Assembly (NCBI RefSeq): GCF_019972815.1
Contig: NZ_BPPA01000001.1
Location: forward strand, 310,001 to 374,000
DNA length: 64,000 nt
Direction: 5' to 3'
Source of the DNA: Lactobacillus huangpiensis
GTDB taxonomy: Bacteria > Bacillota > Bacilli > Lactobacillales > Lactobacillaceae
The notes under the pieces were generated by a model. That model was given only the letters and a program-made list of their open reading frames with translations, made no database searches and had not been told where the DNA came from. A program made the position numbers and the translations under genes. This document shows positions 26,947 through 35,578 of this stretch, piece by piece; the first letter of the stretch is position 1, and the number at the start of each line of letters is the position of its first letter.

Positions 26947-26975
26947 TTGCAATTTGAGCAAAAGGTAGGTACAAT
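26947..26975 (+). promoter_or_regulatory. S-layer gene promoter and long 5' leader
   Basis: TTGCAA (26947-26952) and TACAAT (26970-26975) are 17 bases apart. Transcription should start near 26982, leaving an untranslated leader of about 190 bases with several self-complementary stretches. Long stable leaders of this kind are known to protect slp mRNAs in the L. acidophilus group. Confidence 0.75.
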
Positions 26976-27170
26976 AAGAAATGTGGTAAGTAATAGCTAT
27001 GCTTCAGGTTCGAATGCCTGTACGCATGCGCGTTCTTCAGCTCGAAAGCTACCTCATAAGAGTTATAAACTTATGAATTCGGCTTGAAGGGTGTTGTAAC
27101 AATGTAGGCTCATCACGACTGAACCTATAGCCTATTACTATTTTGTATATACACAAGGAGGAAAGACCAC

Positions 27171-28964
27171 ATGAAGAAAAATTTAAGAATTGTTAGTGCT
27201 GCTGCAGCTGCTTTATTAGCTGTTGCTCCAGTTGCTGCAGCCGGTGTATCAACAGTATTTGCTGATACTAATATTCCAGTTGTTGGCGGAACTACACAAG
27301 ACGGCATTACTACTGCTACATTGGAATTGAATATAACTAACGCTACTAGTTTAGTAGATGGCGATGTAGCATCCAAAGTTGCTGCTTCACTTTCTACCCC
27401 AACTTTGCCAACAGGTGCTAATGTAATTCCTGGTAAAGCTTCTATTTATGAAGCTACAGCAAATGCTGATGGCACTGGTTCTGTAGCTAGCGGTGCAAAA
27501 GCAGTTGATAAGCTTGAAAAAGGTAAATCTTATGTAGCTATTGTTCCAGTTACTATTAGTGGCTTGAAAGCTAATACAGACTATACTGTTAATAAAGCTA
27601 CTAAGACTTCAGATGGTACTGGCGTAATTTCAGGCGTTCAAGTTCAAAGTAAAGTATTTAGTGTTGCTAACACTGATTTGAAGGGTGCACCATACGTTAC
27701 TTATAGAGATAAAGATACTGATAAGGATGTAATTGCTGACTCTGGTTCAGTAGATCTTGACACAAATAGTTACAGTGTTTCTGCTGTAGCAGACAAGATT
27801 GACGCTTCAAGAGGTAAGAATGGTAAGTATACCCCTAGAACAACTGCTGGCAATGACTCTTCAGCTGCTACACCAAGTTTCTTGAACCTTGAACAAGATA
27901 TTAGAGATGGCTTGAAGGCTGCTGGCGTTACTGTAAAGGCTAATGGTAGTTTTGACAAACCAGCAGCTCCATTTACAGTTACTACACACCTGTATGCAAC
28001 TAATGGTAAAACTGCTACATTTAATGTACGTGTTAACCCAACAGCAACGGAAGCTGATGGTTCATTCCCTCAAATGTACTTTAATGGACAAAGCACTGCT
28101 TTGAGAGGTACAACTACTCTTGACACAATTGGTGATGTTAGTTTCAACTATGTTCCAGTTAATGGTGTAGTTAATACTAAGGCTATTCAAGATGCATTTA
28201 AGACACAAGTAAGTAGTACTGACACAACTACTATGATTCCTACAGTTGATGTAAGTAAAGTTAATACTAAGGTTGCTGGTAAATATCCAGTTACTGTAAG
28301 TGCTACTAATGCTGACGGTAAGACTACTAAAGTTACTTTCTTACTAACTGTTGGTGTTAAGGGTGCAGAATACAAGACAGTTCAATCAGATGGTGATGTT
28401 CCAGTTTACAAGATTGATGGTAACACTGTAACAGATTCAAAGACTACTGTTAAGAACGGTGATCAGATTGCTATCTTTGGTGAACCAATCAAAGTTGGCG
28501 ATAAGACATATTACCGCATTAACAGTGCTGATTCAGACCTTTACGTAGAAAGCAAGTATGTTGACGGTACATTTAAGCCTGCAAACAAGGTTAAGAAGAC
28601 TGTTATGCACAACTCATACATCTACGATAAAGATCACAAGCGTGTTGGTACTGATATGTTACGTGCTTACTCCACAGTTGAAGTAATCGGTGCAGCTACT
28701 AAACTTGCTGATGGCAGCTTAGTTTACCAAATTGCTGACAACCAATACGTAATGGCTGATAACATCGATGGTACTTCACGTACATTAAGCCACAACGCTT
28801 ATGTGTACAAGACCAGCAAGAAGCGTGCAGACAGACGTGTATTGAAAGCTGGCTCAAAGGTTACTACTTTTGGTTCACCTTACACATTCAAGAATGGTAA
28901 GGCTTACTACAGAATTGGTGGACCAAGCAAGCAATACGTTAAGGTTGCAAACTTTGCTAACTAA
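27171..28964 (+). CDS. slpA: S-layer protein
   Basis: A 597-residue surface-array protein. The signal peptide is about residues 1-32 (cleavage after VSTVFA). The middle is rich in Thr, Val, Ala and Lys with few aromatic residues, and forms the exposed lattice part. The last 120 residues hold two SLAP modules (VMHNSYIYDKDHKRVG and LSHNAYVYKTSKKRA) that bind wall teichoic acid. Codon use is strongly biased (AAG, GGT, ACT), as expected of a very highly expressed gene. AAGGAGG precedes the ATG. In L. acidophilus two slp genes face each other around an invertible segment; only one is present here. Confidence 0.95.
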   Translation: MKKNLRIVSAAAAALLAVAPVAAAGVSTVFADTNIPVVGGTTQDGITTATLELNITNATSLVDGDVASKVAASLSTPTLPTGANVIPGKASIYEATANADGTGSVASGAKAVDKLEKGKSYVAIVPVTISGLKANTDYTVNKATKTSDGTGVISGVQVQSKVFSVANTDLKGAPYVTYRDKDTDKDVIADSGSVDLDTNSYSVSAVADKIDASRGKNGKYTPRTTAGNDSSAATPSFLNLEQDIRDGLKAAGVTVKANGSFDKPAAPFTVTTHLYATNGKTATFNVRVNPTATEADGSFPQMYFNGQSTALRGTTTLDTIGDVSFNYVPVNGVVNTKAIQDAFKTQVSSTDTTTMIPTVDVSKVNTKVAGKYPVTVSATNADGKTTKVTFLLTVGVKGAEYKTVQSDGDVPVYKIDGNTVTDSKTTVKNGDQIAIFGEPIKVGDKTYYRINSADSDLYVESKYVDGTFKPANKVKKTVMHNSYIYDKDHKRVGTDMLRAYSTVEVIGAATKLADGSLVYQIADNQYVMADNIDGTSRTLSHNAYVYKTSKKRADRRVLKAGSKVTTFGSPYTFKNGKAYYRIGGPSKQYVKVANFAN

Positions 28965-28989
28965 TTATTAGTTTTATAGCTAATTAAGG

Positions 28990-29021
28990 AACAGGAGCGA
29001 TTATATCGCTCTTGTTTTTTT
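28990..29021 (+). terminator. terminator of the S-layer gene
   Basis: ACAGGAGCGAT pairs with ATCGCTCTTGT and is followed by T7. Confidence 0.85.
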
Positions 29022-29110
29022 GTGCTTTTTTACCTTTGATTGAGCTATGCTAGCGATAACATTTTCAGTATAATAGTATTCGTCTACTTTAATTAAAGGA
29101 GAGGAATGAA

Positions 29111-29953
29111 TTGTCAAAAAAAGAAAGTGATATCTGGAACCTGCCTAGTGGACATAAATATCGTTTTTGGTCGCAAAAGCTTTTGCGTCAGAGAATTGGG
29201 ATAGATCGAGAAATCGATAAATACTTGGTTGAAGATAAACTTTATTGTGTAAATCCTGCAACTTTTGCTTTATATCAGTTTCAGAAGCAACCCCTTTTAG
29301 GAAAGTACAAAAGCGTAATTTTTGACTGTGATCAGGGGATTATTTTAAGTTGTCGCAGCACTCAAGCCCACCTAACATCTTTTGCTCAGAATTGTCTGTT
29401 AGCAGGGCTGGAATTTCAAAGAGAATTTGCACGTAAGATTAATTTAGTCGGGCACAATGTGATTGCCACAGGACGCTTAGCTTATTTTTCCTTGCGTAGC
29501 TATAATACTGGTAATATTGACTGGATTGCTCTGCATAATATGGCAAGTTTTTCGTCATTGCGAAATAATGTAACTGCTTTTGAATCCGTGACAATTAATC
29601 GCTTTAGCTATATTTTCACGTATAATAACTGCAGTCGTCATATTCCCCGCAAAGTTAGCGATAGTTTATTTTTTAATCACGCACTTTACCTTCTGGGTAC
29701 AGTACATTTAAAAAGTAATTTAGGCTGGCGGGTCAAAAGTTCTGTCGGAGATTCTCTTATTGACCAGTCTTCTTACTTTCATCCCCATCAATCTCTGGAA
29801 GAAATATCGTTAAAAAAAGTAATGACCGAATTATTAGATAAAAAGCATGCTCGGTATGGCAATTTATTAGCTGATTATTATGAATTACCGTTAATTTCTG
29901 ATGCTCACAAATCTGCTTATTTAACCAGTAAACGACCAGATACTCTTTTTTAA
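29111..29953 (+). CDS. ComK-like competence regulator (tentative)
   Basis: A 280-residue soluble protein starting at TTG 29111 (AAAGGAGAGG upstream; no in-frame ATG fits). About residues 100-205 show the spacing of ComK proteins: KINLVGHNVIA..RLAYFSLRS followed by NIDWIALHNM, compared with KISHKPPIMV..QIFLFPT and GWISHVHV in Bacillus ComK, then a TFTYNN-like strand and an IPRKVSDSLFFNHA stretch where ComK has ELPISYNSFENQV. It is longer than Bacillus ComK at both ends. The next gene is a sigma factor of the competence type, which supports the call. Alternative: an unrelated lactobacillar DNA-binding protein. Confidence 0.5.
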   Translation: MSKKESDIWNLPSGHKYRFWSQKLLRQRIGIDREIDKYLVEDKLYCVNPATFALYQFQKQPLLGKYKSVIFDCDQGIILSCRSTQAHLTSFAQNCLLAGLEFQREFARKINLVGHNVIATGRLAYFSLRSYNTGNIDWIALHNMASFSSLRNNVTAFESVTINRFSYIFTYNNCSRHIPRKVSDSLFFNHALYLLGTVHLKSNLGWRVKSSVGDSLIDQSSYFHPHQSLEEISLKKVMTELLDKKHARYGNLLADYYELPLISDAHKSAYLTSKRPDTLF

Positions 29954-29955
29954 GA

Positions 29956-29992
29956 AAATGCACGATCTTTCTGAAGTTCGTGTATTTTTTTG
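29956..29992 (+). terminator. terminator of the ComK-like gene
   Basis: AAATGCACGA pairs with TCGTGTATTT (one mismatch), followed by T. Confidence 0.6.
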
Positions 29993-30143
29993 CTCTTTTT
30001 TCACCCGTAGATTTATTGTAATTATGATATATGGGATAAGCTTAAAGAAATTAAAAGCAAAAGTTAAATGTTTATTAATCTAAACGCTAAAAACTTAATA
30101 TTATGTTTTTTAAATTTTAAGCAGTATTGCTAATCTATAAGAG

Positions 30144-30157
30144 CACAAGCGCTTGTG
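30144..30157. promoter_or_regulatory. perfect 14-bp palindrome before the sigma factor gene
   Basis: CACAAGCGCTTGTG ends 28 bases before the start codon. Such a dyad is typical of an operator for a dimeric regulator; it would lie in the promoter or very early mRNA. Confidence 0.5.
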
Positions 30158-30185
30158 ACATATTTGAAACAGAGGAATGTCACAA

Positions 30186-30677
30186 ATGAAGATTAGTAGG
30201 AAAGCATTTATAAATGCATGGCAGAATCAGAAATTAGTCAGAGGCGCATTGAAGTACGCCCACGTCAGAATGGACTATACTAATTACGAAGACTTTTTGC
30301 AGGAAGGTATAATAATTTACGCAGAAATGTTAACGCGATTAGCAGGCAGAACAAGAACTGAAGTTGATCGGCTTAGTTTTCGTAAAATTATTTGGCATAC
30401 TTTGGACTTATTGCGTAAGCAAAAGCGAATAACTGAGCAAGAAATTAGTTTTGACTCTGCTGAACAGGTAGGGTTGCTGGATAACTGGAATAATCATTTG
30501 GCACTTGAAAAAGAGTTAGCGCAAATGAAAAAGGTTGAACGTATTTTGTTCATAGATCATTTGCTGGGTGGACAGACAATCAGTGCTTTAGCTGAGAAGA
30601 CTGGTATTAATCGAGTACAACTTCAAAGATTGAAACGAGATCTTTTGTATCATTTACAGGAAGTCTTAGACAAATAA
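30186..30677 (+). CDS. sigma-70 family factor of the ComX/SigH type
   Basis: A 163-residue protein. YEDFLQEGIIIYAEML matches sigma region 2.1-2.2, FRKIIWHTLDLLRKQKR region 2.4, and the C-terminal HLLGGQTISALAEKTGINRVQLQRLKRDL a region 4 helix-turn-helix. Short alternative sigma factors of this layout are the ComX/SigH competence sigma factors of lactobacilli. I start it at ATG 30186, nine bases after GAGGA; ATG 30177 abuts that site. A 14-bp palindrome lies upstream and a possible ComK homologue precedes it. Confidence 0.65.
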   Translation: MKISRKAFINAWQNQKLVRGALKYAHVRMDYTNYEDFLQEGIIIYAEMLTRLAGRTRTEVDRLSFRKIIWHTLDLLRKQKRITEQEISFDSAEQVGLLDNWNNHLALEKELAQMKKVERILFIDHLLGGQTISALAEKTGINRVQLQRLKRDLLYHLQEVLDK

Positions 30678-30739
30678 ATTACTATTTGTAATATTAAAAC
30701 TGACAATATTACTTTTTGACTACAAATAAGCGGATTCTA

Positions 30740-30768
30740 TTGTTAATACTTTAATTGCTCGATACAAT
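30740..30768 (+). promoter_or_regulatory. promoter of the murein hydrolase genes
   Basis: TTGTTA and TACAAT are 17 bases apart, ending 32 bases before the start codon. A second overlapping pair, TTGACT (30716) with TATTGT (30738), is possible. Both are vegetative-type, with no competence sigma box seen. Confidence 0.65.
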
Positions 30769-30799
30769 AAAGATATCGGTTAAGGAGGAAATTTTATTT

Positions 30800-32017
30800 A
30801 TGAAGAAAAAACTAATCACTGGTTTTTCAGCAGCGGTGCTTGGTGCAGCGCTCTTGATGCCGGTTACCAACAACTTAATTGCCACTTCTCCAGCAAAGGC
30901 TGAGACAGTATCTGCAACTAAAGCAGATGAAACAACATTTTTAAATACTGCTGTTAAGCAGGCACAAAAAGTTTCTAAAAAATATGGGTTATACCCTTCA
31001 GTTATGATTGCACAGGCAATTGTGGAATCTAACTGGGGCAAATCAGGTTTGGCCGTTAATGCCAATAATTTATTTGGAATGAAGGCTGATGATAGCTGGC
31101 AAGGAGCAACCTATTCTTCTAAAACACGTGAAGAAGACAAAAATGGCAAGAGCTACTACGTGACAGCGAAATTTAGGAAATACAATACTTACCAGGATTC
31201 ATTTGATGATAATGGTAAAAAACTTCGTTTAGGTGTTACCTGGCAGCCAGAGCGCTACAAAGGAGCATGGCTCGAAAATGCTGCTTCTTATGCAGATGCC
31301 ACCAAGGCTCTAACTGGTACATACGCTACCGCCAATAATTACAACACTATTTTAAACACTAGGATAACAACTTCGAACTTAACGCAATACGATCCTAAGA
31401 TTTCGAACACCAGCAAATCTTATGTTGTTAAAAAAGCAGGTGCCACTTATGCTTGGCCAACTGACCACTCAGTATCTGCCAAAACCGATTCAGTTGCTAA
31501 AGGTGATGCAGTTACTGTAACTAAGACCATTACTTTTTATAACGGCAAAAAGCGCTTGTACATTGCCGGTAAGGGTTGGGTTAACGATACTATTTTAAAT
31601 ATGGGCAGTGCTCTTCCACCGGCTTCTCAGGCTCCAAAGGGTGAGAAAAAAGTTAACAAGACTTTGATGCATAACGCTTATGTTTACAATTCCAAAGGCA
31701 AACGAGTAAAAAAAGTTAAGGCAATTAAAGTAGGCAATACCGGTAAGGTGATTGCCACCTATGGCACTAAAACTATTAACGGCAAAAAGTATTATCGCAT
31801 TGGTGAAAATCAGTACATTGCTAGTGGCAATATTGACGGCACTATGAGACTTCTCAAGAAAAATGCTTTTGTTTACAACGACTATGGCAATCGTGACAAT
31901 AAAAAAGTGTTAAAGAAGGGTCAATCCATTGCAACCTACGGTGGAGCAATTTCAATATACGGACTTAAATATTATCGGGTAGGCATTCACCAGTATGTTA
32001 AGAAAGGCAATTTTTAG
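30800..32017 (+). CDS. SLAP-anchored endo-beta-N-acetylglucosaminidase
   Basis: A 405-residue secreted murein hydrolase. A signal peptide covers about residues 1-33 (cleavage after SPAKA). The glucosaminidase domain (about 45-190) contains LYPSVMIAQAIVESNWGKSGL, whose Glu is the expected catalytic acid, and NNLFGMKA. A GW/SH3-like stretch follows, and two SLAP modules (LMHNAYVYNSKGKRVKK and LKKNAFVYNDYGNRDNK) end the protein and attach it to the wall beneath the S-layer. AAGGAGG precedes ATG 30800. It heads a pair with the amidase 44 bases downstream. Confidence 0.92.
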   Translation: MKKKLITGFSAAVLGAALLMPVTNNLIATSPAKAETVSATKADETTFLNTAVKQAQKVSKKYGLYPSVMIAQAIVESNWGKSGLAVNANNLFGMKADDSWQGATYSSKTREEDKNGKSYYVTAKFRKYNTYQDSFDDNGKKLRLGVTWQPERYKGAWLENAASYADATKALTGTYATANNYNTILNTRITTSNLTQYDPKISNTSKSYVVKKAGATYAWPTDHSVSAKTDSVAKGDAVTVTKTITFYNGKKRLYIAGKGWVNDTILNMGSALPPASQAPKGEKKVNKTLMHNAYVYNSKGKRVKKVKAIKVGNTGKVIATYGTKTINGKKYYRIGENQYIASGNIDGTMRLLKKNAFVYNDYGNRDNKKVLKKGQSIATYGGAISIYGLKYYRVGIHQYVKKGNF

Positions 32018-32061
32018 ACAAAGGTAATTTCTCACAAACGAAATAAGGAATGAAAATTTAG

Positions 32062-33186
32062 ATGAAGATAAAGAAACTAATAACTACTGTTGCTATCGGA
32101 GTAGGTTTAGTTGCACCTATTTTTAACGTCAGTCAATCTCAGGCGGTAGAGGCTGCCTCAATTAACTCGATTGCTAAACAAAACAGTTATGTTGACGTTA
32201 CTTTTTTATATAAAATGCTCCAGACACAGAACATTAAGTATAACAAATTTTACGCCAATGGCAATAAGATCAAGTACAGAAAAGGAAAGCCGGAAGGTAT
32301 TGTAATTCACGAAACTGCAACTCCCGGGGCATCCGCTTATAATGAAGCTATTTACTTTAACCGTGAATGGAAAAATATGTACTCTTATGTCCACGCTTTT
32401 GTTGATCACAAACAGATTATTCAGATGATGACTCCAGGATATGGCGTCTGGGGTGCTGGAGCAATAGCCAACAACCGTTTTATTCAAATTGAACTTTGTC
32501 AAGAAACTACCAGAAATAAATTTGCTAAAAGTGTGAATAACAATGCCATTTATGCGGCTAAGTTGCTGCACCGCTATAACATCGAACCCTCTAATGCATC
32601 AAATACTGGTAAAGGGACAATCTGGTCTCATCATGCAGTATCGCGCTTTTTAGGAGGTACTAATCATACCGATCCTGATGGCTATTTCAAAAAATGGGGT
32701 TATTCAATGAATGACTTTTACTCACTTCTGAAGTACTATTACGATTTGCAGGCAGGAGAAACAGTTACTTCTACCCTTCCTGACGATTCATCAAATGCAA
32801 CCGATTCTGATCCTGTTTCTCAAGCGCCTACTGGCAAGAAAACTTTGATGCATGATGCTTATACATATGATGCTCAAGGTAAACATACTAATGCGGCATT
32901 AAAAACCGCTGGGACAGTTGTAACCGTGGCACAAGAAAAGGTGATAAATGGTAAAAAATATTTGCAAATTGGTAAAAATGAATACGTTGTAGCCAGCAAT
33001 ATCATTGGTTCCAAGCGTGTATTAACCCATAATGCCTATATTTACGATACTACCGGAATTCGTATTGGCACTACCAAGTTTTTGAAGGGCAAATCCATTC
33101 GGACATATGGTGGTCGCGTCAATATTAATGGTAATAAGTACTACCCAATTGATACTAATCGCTTTGTTAAAGCAGCCAATTTTTAA
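32062..33186 (+). CDS. SLAP-anchored N-acetylmuramoyl-L-alanine amidase
   Basis: A 374-residue secreted hydrolase that cuts the glycan-peptide bond. The signal peptide ends near VEAAS. The amidase_2 domain (about 70-240) has IVIHETATPG (first zinc His), YVHAFVDHKQIIQM, FIQIELCQE and SHHAVSRFLGGTNHTDPDGYF, where His and Asp complete the zinc site. Two SLAP modules (LMHDAYTYDAQGKHTN, LTHNAYIYDTTGIRIG) close the protein. It is in one operon with the glucosaminidase, so the two wall enzymes should be made together. A terminator follows. Confidence 0.92.
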   Translation: MKIKKLITTVAIGVGLVAPIFNVSQSQAVEAASINSIAKQNSYVDVTFLYKMLQTQNIKYNKFYANGNKIKYRKGKPEGIVIHETATPGASAYNEAIYFNREWKNMYSYVHAFVDHKQIIQMMTPGYGVWGAGAIANNRFIQIELCQETTRNKFAKSVNNNAIYAAKLLHRYNIEPSNASNTGKGTIWSHHAVSRFLGGTNHTDPDGYFKKWGYSMNDFYSLLKYYYDLQAGETVTSTLPDDSSNATDSDPVSQAPTGKKTLMHDAYTYDAQGKHTNAALKTAGTVVTVAQEKVINGKKYLQIGKNEYVVASNIIGSKRVLTHNAYIYDTTGIRIGTTKFLKGKSIRTYGGRVNINGNKYYPIDTNRFVKAANF

Positions 33187-33193
33187 TTAAAGA

Positions 33194-33227
33194 AACAGGT
33201 CATGATAATTGTCATGACCTGTTTTTA
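33194..33227 (+). terminator. terminator of the murein hydrolase pair
   Basis: AACAGGTCATGA pairs perfectly with TCATGACCTGTT and is followed by T5. Confidence 0.9.
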
Positions 33228-33348
33228 TGTGCAGAAAAATTTTAATTTATTGATTTTTGAAAGCTATGAATACTTGCTACCCTTTTTATTTTCTCTGCTC
33301 GTCAATATTTTGTATAATCGACTAAGAATAAATGAGGAGGTAATCCTG

Positions 33349-35178
33349 TTGGCACAGTTGTCTTTATTCCTAGTTGTTTTATTTGCCTTAATTGTTCCTA
33401 TTTTAATGGTACGATTAAAGGTAAATGCTGTTCCTACGGCCGTTGCAGAAATTATCATTGGTATTATTCTTGGTGCAAGTGGTTTTAATATTGTACAGCC
33501 CACGCATGACCTCGCGTTTTTATCAAATTTGGGCGTCATTTTGCTATTATTTTTGTCAGGGATGGAAATCAACTTTGATTTATTAAAACCAAAGCATAAG
33601 CAAGAAAAAAAGCCGAATCAGATATCTCCCTTTAAAATTGCTTTAGAAGCATTTTTAGGTATGGCTCTTTTATCTGTTTGTCTGGCATTAGTTTTAAAAT
33701 GGTTGGGCTTATTTGGAGATACGATGCTTGCAACCATTATTTTCATGACTATTGCACTGGGAGTAGTAATTGCGACCTTAAAAGAAAAAGATATTTTAAA
33801 TAGACCGATAGGTCAAACGATTTTATTAACTGCAGTTTTGGGAGAAGTAATTCCATTAATGCTGCTGACGGTTTATGCTGCGATTAATGGTGGCAATACC
33901 AGACAATTGTGGCTTATCATTTTGCTTTTTGGCGTAGCTATTTTACTGTTGTGGCACTTTAAGCAACCTTATCTGTGGTTTGTTAAAGTGACTAAGTCAA
34001 CTACGCAGTTAGATGTTCGTTTAGCCTTTTTCCTAATTTTTGCTTTGGTAACAGTTGCTGAAAGAGTCGGAGTAGAAAATATTTTAGGGGCATTTTTGGC
34101 TGGCATTGTCATGAAATTGCTGGAGCCTAGTCAGGAAACTGCTGATAAGCTAACTTCAATTGGTTACGGATTCTTTATTCCTATTTTCTTTATTATGACA
34201 GGAGTTAAACTCAATTTAAGATCACTTTTGGCACATCCCAACTCTTTAATTCTGTTACCAATTTTAGTTCTGTTTTTATTTCTGGCAAAATTGCCTGTTG
34301 CGTTAGTTTATGCTAGGAAATTTGGCTTAAGAAATGGTTTTGCGGGTGGCTTTTTAACCGCTACTACGATCACCATTGTTTTACCAACTTTAGCGGTAGC
34401 CAGAAAACTAAATGTTATTACACGCTTGCAATCTGATGTTTTTATTCTAGCCGCTGTAATAGTTTGCATTTTTTGCCCGATACTTTTTAATGCAATATTT
34501 AAATTAAAAGCTGAGGATCGTATCAAGGAAAAAGTTATAATTATAGGAACTAATGCGTTAACAGTTCCGGTCATGCTTGATTTGCATGATAATTGGTATT
34601 CGGTTCAAATGTATACTACCAGTAGTGAACACTATAATATTTATAAGAGCCGTGTGCCAGATTTAAAATTATTATCAAAGCTGGATGCAGAAAATCTGAG
34701 TCAATCTGACGCTTTTGCCGGGAATATTTTTGTTGCGGCTATGAGATCTGACGAAACTAATTTGCGACTGGGGCAATTGGCAAAAGCTAAGGGAAATTTC
34801 AAACGGATTATTATTTGTCAAAAACGTGCTGATATTGCCAAGGTTGAGCAATTGCGCAGCAGTGGCATGGAAATTTTTGACTTAAGCAATGTTACTTCAT
34901 CACTGTTGCGAGCACTGATAGAATCGCCTGCTGTTTATAATGTGCTGAGCGATACCAAAAATGCGGTCTATTCTGTTGTTGTCCGCAATAGGCAGTATTC
35001 CGGTCATCAATTGATGGATTGGGATATAGCAAGTGATATCACCGTCAGCCGTATTCGTCGTGGACAAGAATGGCTGGTTCCACATGGTCATACAGTTATT
35101 GAAATGGGAGACGAATTGATATTTACTTCTAAATATCAGGTTGCTGACCGTATTCGCAGGGTTGTAGGCAATAAGTAA
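33349..35178 (+). CDS. CPA2-type cation/proton antiporter with C-terminal RCK_C domain
   Basis: A 609-residue membrane protein. Start at TTG 33349, seven bases after GAGGAGG; longer in-frame versions run back over the upstream terminator. Twelve to thirteen membrane segments fill residues 1-380 and include GVILLLFLSGMEINFDLL and the FLAGIVMKLLEP motif of the CPA2 family. Residues 390-520 form a cytosolic nucleotide-binding-like fold, and the last 75 residues (YSGHQLMDWDIASDITVSRI) a TrkA-C ligand domain that gates Na+/H+ or K+/H+ exchange. The exact ion is unknown. Monocistronic. Confidence 0.88.
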   Translation: MAQLSLFLVVLFALIVPILMVRLKVNAVPTAVAEIIIGIILGASGFNIVQPTHDLAFLSNLGVILLLFLSGMEINFDLLKPKHKQEKKPNQISPFKIALEAFLGMALLSVCLALVLKWLGLFGDTMLATIIFMTIALGVVIATLKEKDILNRPIGQTILLTAVLGEVIPLMLLTVYAAINGGNTRQLWLIILLFGVAILLLWHFKQPYLWFVKVTKSTTQLDVRLAFFLIFALVTVAERVGVENILGAFLAGIVMKLLEPSQETADKLTSIGYGFFIPIFFIMTGVKLNLRSLLAHPNSLILLPILVLFLFLAKLPVALVYARKFGLRNGFAGGFLTATTITIVLPTLAVARKLNVITRLQSDVFILAAVIVCIFCPILFNAIFKLKAEDRIKEKVIIIGTNALTVPVMLDLHDNWYSVQMYTTSSEHYNIYKSRVPDLKLLSKLDAENLSQSDAFAGNIFVAAMRSDETNLRLGQLAKAKGNFKRIIICQKRADIAKVEQLRSSGMEIFDLSNVTSSLLRALIESPAVYNVLSDTKNAVYSVVVRNRQYSGHQLMDWDIASDITVSRIRRGQEWLVPHGHTVIEMGDELIFTSKYQVADRIRRVVGNK

Positions 35179-35249
35179 TTTTATTAATTAAAAAAGCAGT
35201 TTGCTGTTATGATAACTGAATTTGAGACACTTTATTAGAATTTAACTAC

Positions 35250-35288
35250 GGACTAACTTATAGGATAGCACAAGAGTTAGTCCTTTTT
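35250..35288 (+). terminator. terminator of the antiporter gene
   Basis: GGACTAACT pairs perfectly with AGTTAGTCC around 16 bases and is followed by T5. Confidence 0.75.
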
Positions 35289-35477
35289 GCGTGTCACTTT
35301 TTGATAAATTGTAAAAAAATAGGAGATAATTCTATATTATTAAAGAGCAAACCGTTTAATTGCAATATACAAAATGTTTGCTGTAAAAATAGCAAAAATT
35401 AGAATAGTTTTTGCGAGTGCGTATGACAAAAAATAATAATTTATTAAAACTATAGCCTTTTTTTTGGGTGTTTATAG

Positions 35478-35486
35478 TGTTAAAAT
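35478..35486 (+). promoter_or_regulatory. extended -10 promoter of the SLAP repeat protein
   Basis: TGTTAAAAT gives a start near 35493 and a leader of about 85 bases with a small hairpin (TAACTC/GAGTTA at 35498-35514). The remaining gap from 35289 is AT-rich with no gene seen. Confidence 0.4.
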
Positions 35487-35578
35487 GAATCCTATGTAAC
35501 TCAGTAAGAGTTATAGCGTTCTTAAGTCTGTTTAGCTAGGGGCGTCGAATTTGTCAATGAAAAAAGGAAGGCTCAAAA

